A stretch of DNA of 64,000 bases. It comes from Patiria miniata. Taxonomy: Eukaryota > Echinodermata > Asteroidea > Valvatida > Asterinidae. Within the stretch, counting starts at the first letter, position 1, and each line of letters opens with the position of its first letter. A program made the position numbers and the translations under genes. A model generated the notes under the pieces. The model saw nothing but the letters and a program-made list of their open reading frames with translations. It ran no database searches and had not been told where the DNA came from. Where the stretch lies: the NCBI RefSeq assembly GCF_015706575.1, contig NW_024037058.1, positions 13,785,547 through 13,849,546 of the forward strand, in the 5' to 3' direction. This document shows, one piece after another, positions 1 through 12,300 of this stretch.

Positions 1-210
1 ATTTCCCTATTTGGTCATGTTTAGGCATGCATTCCATTTTTTTTTCTATTTAGTTAAAAGCTAAACCATGGAAAGGAAATAAGAACATTTTGAAAAGCAT
101 TACATTGTTTTCAACAATGTTTGAAAAATCCATATAAAATCACAACTGGTAGGTAAGTATAATTGAACCTCTTTGGTCTTTTCTTCCCGTACTTTTAAAC
201 GTCTTAACAG

Positions 211-328
211 ACTCGAGCGGTCCTCCTCGCGTGAAAAGCGCCCCCATCGGCAAGACAGTGTCGAGAGCGTGGGCTCTAACAGAGCGCTGTCTGAAGACGA
301 CGAGGCTGGCTACTCCGACAGCAGCAAG
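211..328 (+). CDS. PCLO: Piccolo exon a (linker)
   Basis: Acceptor cttaacag and donor aag/gtgaga. It enters in phase 2 (one leading base) and leaves in phase 0. It encodes about 39 residues, LERSSSREK... to ...GYSDSSK, a charged Ser/Arg/Glu-rich linker without a recognisable domain. The acceptor shows that at least one more exon lies upstream of the window. Confidence 0.7.
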
Positions 329-3300
329 GTGAGAGAATTGGACACACAGTCAAACAGTCACTGATATCAAACAAAAGAACTTCAGGTTTAATATAGGACC
401 AGTCTCGGCACCAAAGTACTACAGTCAGCACAATAACTGCAGAGGCCCCAGTAATGGCAAAACCATTGAACCAGCCATGCTATATTTAGAAGATCCAATG
501 CTGTCTGATGTCGGTCTGCCGGAATGTCGGTCTCTCTTATATATGTCCGATGTGTCGGTCTGTCCTTTTTTTGTAAAAGGTATGAAAGGTATTGCACAAA
601 ATGCAACAGTTGATACATACAGGGTGAGTAAACAAAACAAAAAACCCAAAAGTGCTGCATGTAACACTTTTAAAATCTAGGATATAAAAGCCCAACTTGT
701 CAGCTTTTTTTAGTACAAGAATCATTCAAATAACTCAATTCATTTTCAAGTTACGGAATTGTAAACACAACCACCGCTTTAAAGTTCTGTCTGCGGATCA
801 CAAAAGGTTTTCGTTTTGCTGAAAGAGCACTTACATTTTTGTGATCCGCGGACAGAACTTTAAAACGGTGGTTGTGTTGAAAAATCTGTAACTTGAAAAT
901 TGCTTCGGTGATTAGAATGATTCTTGCACTAAAAGACAGCTTATGAATTTCGTTTACATGTCCTACATTTTGAAAGTGCTACATGCAGAACTTCACTAAA
1001 ACATTGGTCCCAACATTTCGGTTTCGTTTGTTGTTTTTTACTAACCCTGTACAGGTCCTGAAGTGCTATGTATGCCCCGATTTCACTGTCCTCTTAAATC
1101 ACGATTGCCACGTAAAAACATGTTTTGCTTTTTGGGCAAATTTGTTTATTTCCGAATTTCAGTGGTTAAATATTACATCATTATCTGTATGAAAACACTC
1201 CAGATGTGTCTGTCGAAACATGTAACACAGCGTCCAGACGTAAATACAAGCTTGATATTGTTCGGTACCTGGATATCCTTTCCAGACACCGGTGCCTGGT
1301 CTTATTTGACATGTTATTCATGTAGTTCTAGTTCAATTACAGAAAAGCTGTGAAAACATGGAAACATTTACACTGTGAGGTTTTAACAGTACCTCAAAAA
1401 TGAATTTCCAATATACATGTATATTAAAGGTGAATCGTGACTCGGACTATCGCACTCGACCTTTGTGACTCAATCGGACTAGGACCTGCATGACTTAATT
1501 GTATTTATTAAAAATAAAACTAGATTTGGTTGCGCGGGGGTGGGGTGTGTGAGTTTTGAATTATCACCCCCCCCCCCCGTAGTTTTTGGGCCAAGTTTTA
1601 AAGGATTTTGTCATGTGTCTCTTTGGTGCCAATCTGCATTAAAAATGGGCCCCCAAAAAATAATCTCTGAGTGCTTGCCGTCGAACCAAAATTGTTCCAA
1701 AGACCCTTACCTTCAAATTAGTACATGTAGTGAAAACGAATTTTTTGCATCAATTTGAAAGGACTTAGTGCCCGGGCACCCCGCTATTGCACTCGGACTC
1801 GGGAAAGGTCGAACACGAACCCGATGTTTAGTGACTTTGCAATGTAATGAGGGTTTTTTCAATGCACGTGTACATCCCGCTCACTGTGTCTCGCGATCAG
1901 CGTCATCGCGAGCAAGGGAATTATGTAGTATCTGTTCATATTAGCATCGCGTCTTGTCTTTCAATGCAAATGGTTTTCAGGATCTAGAGAATATAAATTT
2001 GAAACATAACGGTTTGCAATGATTTGGGGATAGTCATCACAGGGAATGTATTGTATTGGTTAAAGTAACGATTAATTCCAAGCCACGTACTGAACAAGAA
2101 TGGTGGAAATTAATTGAAATTGATTTGTGAATTGTGTGAACTGAAAAAGTTCAGTGGCGTCCCCACTGCAATGGTTGGAATCGGAGTGCAAAATATATTA
2201 GATACTCAACGTGGAAAGTCTCTGACAGATTGACGAGTATAATACGTTTCGCACGGTATATAAACATGTATCATTAACGGTTTTATTTTCAAGGTAGTGA
2301 AAGATCAACATTGGCTTTGAATTGGTTTCCTCTTTCGTATATGCGAAAATTGTTTCTGAGTTGTATATTGTATCGATGAGTGTTGTATGCCGTGTGGACA
2401 CTCGTCGAACGTGGTTTCTGTTTACAATACAGTGGGACCTACAATAACAGTTTGACTGGGAGTTATAGCGCGTACATGTCGTCGGCTCGACTAATACTTT
2501 ATCAGTGACAAATGCCCATCTGTTGTTTTTGGAAGCCTTCTTTTTTTACAGGTTTTCCAGTCAAATCGGGCATGTTTTCAGAAAGGTTTGAGTAGTATTC
2601 AAATTCGTGTCTAATGTATTGCTGAGTTGAATAATTGGTCTTCTAAATGCTTTTTAGTTGGTTTCGTTTGGACAAAAGATACAGCAATCACAATAAGGAA
2701 CTTGAAAAAGCAATTGGGCAATTTTTCAGTTTTCAAGTCTACAGATCGAAGCCGGTAGATTAAAACACACGTTACTATAAAAGGAAATAAATCCTGTGTG
2801 TGTTTCTCTTACTGCGCTTTCTCACTTTCAAGGAAAGTGGCCCAAGACGATTTTCGATGAAGTATACAGCGTTTGTTCCAATGCATCGATTTGAGTAAAA
2901 TAACGTTTGTATGGTAGATTGGGTATCTGACTATAAGAGGTAATTTGAAAATATTCCAAAACTCACATGCATTATACCTATATTAATTGGTTTTCGACTG
3001 TTAGGTATTTTGTGGAACAACATGTATCACTTTGCTTGTACAGGTACATAGAGAGACGGACTGAAAGGTTCAAAGTCGCTTTTCAAATACTAAAACAGCT
3101 TCCTTTGAGGCACACAGAATTACGTTTTAACAACACAACATGAAGAATAACATCCCAATATGTTTGTTTAGCAATCTCGTATACACTTCGTGAGCCGGCA
3201 GTCTTCTTTTAAGCGACCGTATGATTCAAACAAACCATAAAAACAACCAGTACTTTGTACTTCATGTTATATTTTTATTGTCAATGGTTTTTAAACAAGA

Positions 3301-6300
3301 GGTACAAATATTGTGCTGGATTATATATCGTAATGCGCAATGGAATTACTGAAATACGGCTTTCCATAATTTCTCTCTGGTGGATATATGTAGAAAAATT
3401 ATTTGCTTAATCACAACAATATGCAGACTACTACTTTTTACTTTCTAAATGGCATCTCCACTCAGCTCGACATGGAAATAAGCATTAACTTGGACCAATC
3501 TCAAAAAGATAAAAGGGTGTGTAAATTTCAAACAAACAATGAATATTGTTATGCTTTTGGAAAACCCCACATATTTTATTTACTGTGGATTGACCTAAAT
3601 AGAATATAAACAGTTTATATTTGAAAGGCACTTATGTCTGCAAGTTATGTATATTCTGCATACCGCACATAACATACGTTTGCAGATATGCAAAAAAGTG
3701 CACAATGTCAAGCCGCATATTCATTGATCACCCTTGTCGGTGTGGAATTCCTCTTTGTAAAACAAACCTAGCTGAGCGGTAATAAACATTCCTCTTTGAC
3801 ATTGTGATTATATTCACAGGGTAGCACCAGACGACGTCGCAGCGCAGACGAGCGGAGAATCGCCGAGGAATCAACTCGCCATCACCGTGACCAACGCCAT
3901 CACCAACAGGAGCGTGATCACGGTCGCACATCTCCTGCCGCACAACGTGATCACGGTCGCTCGTCTCCTGCCGCACAACGTGATCACGGTCGCGCGTCGC
4001 CTGCCACACAGCGGGATCGTGATCACGGTCGCACGTCGCCTGCCACGCAGCGGGACCGTAATCACGGTCGCACGTCCCCTGCCACGCGGCGGGACCGTGA
4101 TCAAGGACGCGCGTCCCCTGGGTCCCATGGTCGAATTTCCCCTGCAGCACACTACCGGGACGGTGACTACCATGACTACTCTCACCGTCGTCCACACAAT
4201 CGGTCGAGGGAGGATGTGACTTCGCCTGAAGAACGTGACCGTGATCGTGACACGTACGCTGACCGTGGACGTGACTACCATCACCGCCAGCACAGCAGAT
4301 CACGAGAAGACATCCCATCGTCTTCAAGCCGTGAGCGCGCCCGCACCATCAGTCCTAGTCCAATCCGGGAGCGTGATCGTGACTCTCATCGTGATCGAGA
4401 CACGCACCGTGATCACAGACGCCGTCAGCATCACCATTCAGGAGAGGATCTGTCAAAGACCTCGAAGAATAGTGACCGATCTTCAGCGGGACCCCGATCT
4501 AGAAGTCTTCCCAGAGTCTTGCAGTCAGAGAGAAGACAGGCCTCCCCTGAAGGTAGATTCATTGAAAATTCTTTCTCCTCACGAAAACTTTTAATCAACA
4601 AGGTTTTCCAAAATCATTTCCGAAATGCCTACTATAACTTAATGTTTCAACATCAAAAGAAGCATTAATCAAGTATGTATCACAGCAGCATTCAGTGCTT
4701 ATGAAACTGCGTTATAACGGTATTTTCCCAGCAAAATTTACTTTTTTTAAGATCTGATTATTTTAAGAACTTATAAATGTTAAGTCAATCAGTCTACCAA
4801 ATTTTCCATAGCTGTTCATTTCGTTCATAGGATCCAAACGTGTGTTTTGGGTTGTAGTTTGTAGGCCGTACGTTGTACGGAAACCGTACGGAATTAACTT
4901 CAACTGTTAATGATTACATTGTGGGAAAATGCTTTGTTGATCATTTGCTGGATTTTCACATTCTGATATATTGTCAACTCCAGATTACTATTACGGGGAC
5001 CAGGTCTACAGAATGCAGGCCAGCGAGTGGACACGTCGCGCCGACGACAGTGGCGATGACGAAGACGAAAGACGACGACAAGCCATCTACCAAAGTGTGC
5101 CAGGGGGATCTCGCCATATGCAGGTATGGATGGAGACTTATTAAAGTTATTCACCTAATATGAAACAACATAGTTGAGATTATAGCATAGCAATCATTCT
5201 TTGCGGTTAGGCCTATTTAGGTAAAATTGTGTGAGTAAACGATATTCGTATCTTATATTGCATTGCCTGAAAAGAAAGGCTCAAGGTATACGCTCCAACA
5301 ATGCAGAAAGTGAGGGCAGTACCCCCCCCCCGGAAATTTGTTAGTCCTTCAAGGGACCATGTTCAATATAAAAAAAAGCATGTACCACCCAACTCTCCCT
5401 CCCCCACCCAAATCCCAACACTCGCCCTCTATGGTCAGAACCCAGGCTACACTGCTTGGCTACAGGTGTTTCGTATACTTTACGCACGTTTTTTTAGCCT
5501 GTCTGTGTCCGTTGCGTTTGGTTTGGTTTGGCGTTTGGTTTGGCCCGAAGTTTGCATTAAAAAAAAACACGTACCAAAACAAGGACTGAAGACGGGCATA
5601 TGTCGTTTTTAAGCCATTGCTTGTCCTGCATCATTATTGCAATTTCATCGACAATAACACATTGTTATAATAAATTAAGATGCATAATCGGACGCCTCCT
5701 GTGTCTCTCCTTGATACAGCAACGCCACATATCACGTGCCGACTACCAGTTCCCCACCAGACGATTCCGTCTCCCGCGGGATCCCAACGATAAGAAGTGC
5801 AGGAACCACGGCATCGGTATGCGCATTATCGGCGGCAAACGGATACCAGGGTCGGAGCAGCTGGTGGCCTACATTGCCGAGATACGGCGGGGCGGGGTTG
5901 CAGATAGAGAAGGTTGGTTTGAATCATCGTCAGAATGTGGGCAGTCATAGTTAACAAGGGCCCTAGGACAAGGTCTAGTGACTGGTTTCTCTACCAATGA
6001 CACATCTTTCCTACCTGATACTTTCCCGGTTTGGAACGAGATCATGGGACATGATTGTGTACCAGATGACATCCAAAACAAATTCGCTTTTGACCGTTAT
6101 TCAATATTTGAAGTATTAAAAACCCATGATTTGTCAAAAGGGGTGCTGAGATGTTGAAGTCCAGGATTTTTGAAGAGGGTTGAGGCGGGGAACCGAGACC
6201 TTATTCACAAGGAAGTCATTTTTGATCGTGCTCCCTGAATGCATTTTATCAATTGTAAACTGTTGAATAGGATGGTGCCAGACTACGTCCCAAGCCTAAC

Positions 6301-9300
6301 TTTCAATATTTGTTTTAATGGGGCTTAAAACATTGGGGTATGTTTAATCACACATTTTAAATTATTCATCAGAGCAGACTGGTATCAATTTGTAATTAAC
6401 TTTGTGTCATTGCTTTGATTTCTATTCGCAAGTTCCAATTATGAAGATTTTACCTCGCTTTCAATGTAATATGGCCGACTCGTGGAAAAAGTCTCAATGA
6501 TGCTATATATTTAACCATATTCAATATTATTTCATGAAAGAAATGTGTCATTTTCCAGTAGAAGTGTAAAACAATTAGCATTTGTCACGCAAAAAGGGGA
6601 TGGTCAGCCACCATCCACCCCTCCCCACCCTATAGTAGATAAAAAAAAAATAGAAAATCCCCAGGAAAATGCATAGCTATAGATAACACTTCCTGTTCGA
6701 GCTAAAATAAGTTTTTCTGTATTAACTCAAAGACGATACTTTTAAATGCCGAATATTACAAATCGCTCAACATATTGACGATTAGGTTTACGGGAAGGTG
6801 ATCAAGTGTTAGAGTGGTGTGGCATGCCGCTGACAGGACGGACGTACGAGGAAGTACAGCGAATCACTAGGACGGCCGACGGCGATGTAGAAGTAGTTGT
6901 CAAATGGTAAGCCTCCGCACTTGCACTGTTCGTATTATTTTCAAATTCTTGTAGTTGTTCTGTAGCCAACTTGGTATTTGATGGGGCACTATACTAGTGA
7001 TCAATCGTATCGGGACCCTTTGTATGTCTTTGAGACAGTGTTGTAGTCGAGTCCCCCACATCCGAGTCCGAGTCCGAGTCCTTCCGTCCGAGGCCGAGTC
7101 CTAGTCCGAGGTCGAAAAATCCGAGAACGAATCTGAGTCCGAGTCCGAAATATCCGAGTCCAATTGCGAGTCAAAGTCCAAAAAAATCGAGTCCGTGTCC
7201 TCCTTGTCCTATTAATGCAGTATTAATACAAAATGCAACAAGTTTCATTGAAATCGTCATTTTGCGGGGGAAAAATGGAAATAGGCCTATTAGAGATCAG
7301 CGAATTCTTACAATTCAACAATTCGTAGGCTACATGATAAAACTGCGTATGTATAATCCCATGCGATTGCATTCACTTAGACTCCATAGTCTCCATATGT
7401 TTCTTCAACCGTTGTGAAATATTTACGAGGACGTCTCCGATATTGGAAGCTCTTAGTTTTATAACAAGTCTCCAACAATATTAAACCTGGTCCGTCACCC
7501 CAGCGGTTCCAAGATATTTGCAGCCTTTGTAGCCCTAACCCTTTATTACCATTAAGGGGTTGGGTTATTAAAGGGAATATACAACATTTTGCTTTTGCTG
7601 CAAGTTTCAAAAATAAATGGACTTGGAGGATTAGTATGCTATAGAAAATATTGTTAAACTTGTTTCACGTTTTGGGTTCGGAGATGCTGGACAATCTAAG
7701 AAAACCAACCATGTTCTTGTAGTCTGGTTCCCTGACCCCACTTAAGATTAGACGTCACCATTTATAGACTATGGGGGATTGTAAGGCCAAAGAATCAGTC
7801 TAGCAGGCTTGTAGCCCTTCACAGATGTGTAATCAATTGCAAAGAAAATGCGTAATAACTAAATATGCAAAATTAGGAGCAGTTTTTGGAAAAAGCCAGT
7901 TTTCTCCAGCGATGGTCGGCCGACCAGCGTTGGAAAAATACAAGTTTTCTTGAAACTGACATTAGAGCACGCCAGGATCAACGATTTTACAGGATGCTTT
8001 AGACTCTCATTCACTAATAGTCCAGTAAGATGTTTCGTTATAATTTGATCATTTCGTTTTTTGATGTTTGCAAATGTTGTATCTTCCCTGTAATAGCTAG
8101 GTTGATGGCCGACATGCTATAATACATTCTTTTTGAGTTTGTATATAACTTTAAAACTCCGATTGATGAAGCAAAAAGAAAACGATGCACGTTGACCTTA
8201 CACGAGAATCACAGCGGCTGAGGCTGATAACACCGGAGTCCGAGTCCCCAAAAACCTAGTCCGAAAAATCCTAGTCCGAGTTTGAGTCCGTCAAAAAGTG
8301 GACTCGATTGTCCCACAACACAGCTTTGAGAACTACATACCCTTATCACTCACCAGTGCTGTGGCTTGGTGCCAGAAATGTCTCTTGGATCGAGTGCCTA
8401 TAGAGTTGGCTGGAAGGGTTTTATAATTACTAAAATAAATTATTCTTTGACGTTTTTGGTGAACGGTGTCCCTTAAAAAAAACTAGGGCTTTCAGATAAA
8501 TAATGACTTTCACGGAATTGTTCATCTTTTTTCAGTGGCACAAATTTATTAGAATCCCCGAGGCAACGAAGCAGGCCGCCAGACGACAGCGCGCCCCGGT
8601 CACGGTCCACCAGCAACCCGGCGCACTACATCGAAGAAGGTGAATGATTTACTTAGGTTGCTTGCCCGTGTAGGCCCATACACAAATGTTCTCTTGGCTT
8701 GCGCATCTACTTTGACATTTTCTGTTTTCAGTGCCTGTCATTTCTGTGCCTGTTTTGCTTTTGCAAGGGCCTCCATGCATTCGACTTCAGTTTTGCCTGA
8801 TCTGAGCATCTTTTATGCATCCTTTGTCGACGGACAATTATTTCATAACATCAGTTTCAGACCAGGGGCGGATCCAGGGGCGGTTTTGATATTCGATCGT
8901 TCATTATTCTATTTTGCGAATGTTATCATTCCGCCGCTTGAAAAGCTACTTTAATTATTGCCTTGCGTCAGTAACTCAGTTATTCATTGTGTAATAAAAA
9001 CTGCAGAGTCACTCGAAGAAGAGGCAATTCGCAATGGCGTTGATCCCCGGATGCTGTCTGAACGTCTTGAAGGGATCTCCAAGGCTCAATATGTGTATAG
9101 TTCTCCCACTACCTCTGCCAATACCGATAACTCATCGCCCAAGGTAGGCATTTATTGAGCTCCCCTGCCGAAGAACAATTGCCACCAAAGGACGATGAAG
9201 GTTTCTGTTTACTGATTGAGAAGATGTTTTTGTCCATAATTATTATGTTTAAGGCTGAAAGTTCCTTAAAAGGTGCTCGAGACGGAGCTGTATCAAATCT

Positions 9301-12300
9301 GTCTGTTCTAACTTCATTTTACTTTTTGGAAGGTAATGGAAGTCATTGTTGTGATGAAATACTTGTGTCGTTATGGCTGATGGTTTTAGCACATTGTGAT
9401 ATTTAGTTTATTTTGAAATGCGCAGAGGTTTTGAGATTTGGTGTAACGACATGTTGTTTCATGGGAGCTGTATTTGGAAAGTTTCATGTGTACCAGTCCT
9501 GGGGGATACGTGCGCTTTATAAATCCCACTGTTATTCACGGTGTGCTTGATTTCATAATAATGTAAAATGTCAGGAGTGCAACCTTTGCAGTTTTGAGGG
9601 AATTTCAGGGGGAACAGATGAAAACTGATTGTATAATGAAATATCATGTTTGATTTGTTCACAGAGGAAGGGGCGAGATAGGAATAAGAAGATAAGTGGT
9701 GAAATTCAGGTGAGTAGAAATACAATAATAAACCTTGACTAGCGAAAAAGGGAGACTATAGGTCTAACGCATAGCCCTCCATAGACGACCTTATTCAAAG
9801 GAAGCCATTTTCGATATTGCTCCCTGAATCCTATTTATAAACTGTAAACTGTTAAATTGGATGGTGACAGACTATTTTATGATTGGAGTGCGTTTAAAGC
9901 CTCAATTTCAATTTTTGTTTAAATGTTGCTGAAACATTAGGATGTGTTTAAACAAAAAGAATTATATTATTATATTTATCAAAGTAGACTGGTATTAATG
10001 GCTAATTAACTTGGAGAAACATTGCTTTCATTTGTACTCGCAATTCCAAAAATGGAAAGATTACCTCGCTTTCAATTCAATATGGCTGACCCCTTGAATA
10101 AAGTCCATTAGTCGGCCTTACCAGTCCAGCCGTTTGATCATTTCATGTAGCAGCTTTGAAACTTTGCAGTTATGATCTTTACCGAGGAGGGCCCTCTGAA
10201 AAGCATTGTCTCGTTGTGACCCCCTACAGATCCAGTTAGACTACGACGAGCGAACGGGCGACTTGAGCGTGGGCATACTGCGGGGCCGCGGCCTGGCCCC
10301 CAAGGATATCAACGGTCTGGCCGACCCGTTCGTCAAGACGTGCCTTCTACCTGGAAGAGGGCAAGTTTACATCACATTTCTTTGTTTTATTTTATTCAAT
10401 ATGGTTTTCTAAAGTACGTTTTAAGTATTAGAGTTCGCTACTTTTGTAATGAACCTCATTTGTATAGATTACTGATATGTCTTTTGAATTCAGCTAGAGT
10501 TGCGTTGTTCACAGCAGCCGAGGAGAGTGAGTTCCCATGTTTAACAGTTGACGCGGAGAATGAATCTTGGAAGGCCCTTGCTTTGTGACTGACTTGAATG
10601 AATTTTTGGTTGTTTGCCCGTGCATCTCTGGTATTAGGCTGAACATAGTTGTGAAGTGAAATGTCGACCAACCCATTTTGTCATCTTGTACAGCATACAC
10701 TTCTGTTCTGTAAAATGTGTCCCATCCCAAGTAGCCACCAGTTTTTAAAAAAACAATGGTGCTGGCCAGCAGCACTTTCCCGACAGTGCAAATTAACGCC
10801 CTGCAGTATTCAATTGACGATAGACAGTTTTCATGTAGATTTTGTGGTGTCCCTGATTATGAGGGTTTTTTTCATAATTGAACGATTTTTTTTTTATTAC
10901 GTGAATTAATGTTCTGGTTTTCAGTGAAATATCGGTAACCATAGTTTGTCTCCCATCGGTTAGGGGGAAAAGTACGTACAACTGTGGCGTAGCAAAAGAA
11001 GATTTATCGAATTGATTGAGAAGTATATAAAACTTGTCCAAAAGGCAGGTCTTCATCGGTTTTCGTTTCAAAGGTGACCCAAACCTATTGACGATGTTTC
11101 TAGATTGCAAGGGTGGTATCCGTGAATAAAATCTACAATTTTAGAACTTTTAGGAACCCCTTAGTCTCCTTTGGATAACGTGTCACAGAAGTTTACTTCA
11201 TTACGCACTGAAGCCTGTAAGATAACAAGACATATACTTACTATTTCATCCAAAGTAGACCAGACAACAAGAGGAAGACGAGGTACGTGCCGAAGACACT
11301 GACACCGGAGTGGAATCAAACGGTGCTGTACCGGGCCGTCAGACCGCAGGAGCTCGCGACCAGGATTCTGGAGATCAGCGTCTGGGACTTCGACAGATTC
11401 ACCTTCAATGATTTCATGGGGCAGGTGAGCTATACGCGGACCATCACGAAGCTATGGGCTTCAGAGGCCAAACCTAATAAGCAAATTGGGCAGCTCAATG
11501 AAAAAGGCAAATCAAAAGACATTATCTTTTGGGGGTAGGCCCAGTGTTGTAGTCGAGTCTATCACTAGTCCATTACAAGTCACTCAGTCCTCAGTCAAGT
11601 CCAAAGCTGTTCATTATACACTGTGACAATGACTTTTTTGTTTTTTTGTTATTGTTCACCCGCTTCAATTTGTGACCGGACATGTGCTGGATCGGGCTAC
11701 CATGAACACTGGTATTAACAGATTGACTTGAAAAACACAATGATCGAAATTGCATTTTTAGCTATTGGAAAAATGCCACGGAGAACAACTCCTTTCTCTT
11801 TTTTGCTCTAAAAGGCTGGCAACAACTAAGCTGTTTTATCATTGGCTCCCTCGACAGATTCTGATAGACCTGTCCGACCAGCACATCCTAGATAACCGGC
11901 CTCGCTGGTTCTCCCTCCAAGACCAACCAGCAAGTACCGGCCAACAAGAGGCCTTCTCACCCCGTGCCCTCTCCCCAATCACCACACTCCCCTCAGCGCA
12001 CCCAGCCCACCCCCTTAGCCTCTTGGTGGGCAGGGGACGTGGAGGAACAACCACCGCCTCCGGAGACCACGGTTCGCCGGAGAGGCGCCGTGCCTTGTCC
12101 CGCTCCATGGAGCGGGTGCAAGCGTCCAGTGCCGCCCAGCAGCTGATGGAGTCGGACTCGCAAAGTTCCCGGTCCTCGGGTTACGAGTACGACACGGATA
12201 GGTCTACCCAGAGTGACAAGTCTGGCTGGAGCCAGGGTAAGACAAAAACCTGAGGAATATTGCAAGAACCTTAGGAGATGTGAATACTTTCAAAATAAAG

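Noticed and set aside
3728-4327. 199-residue open frame on the minus strand
   Set aside because: It is the reverse of the RDHGR repeat exon; the + frame fits both neighbouring splice phases.
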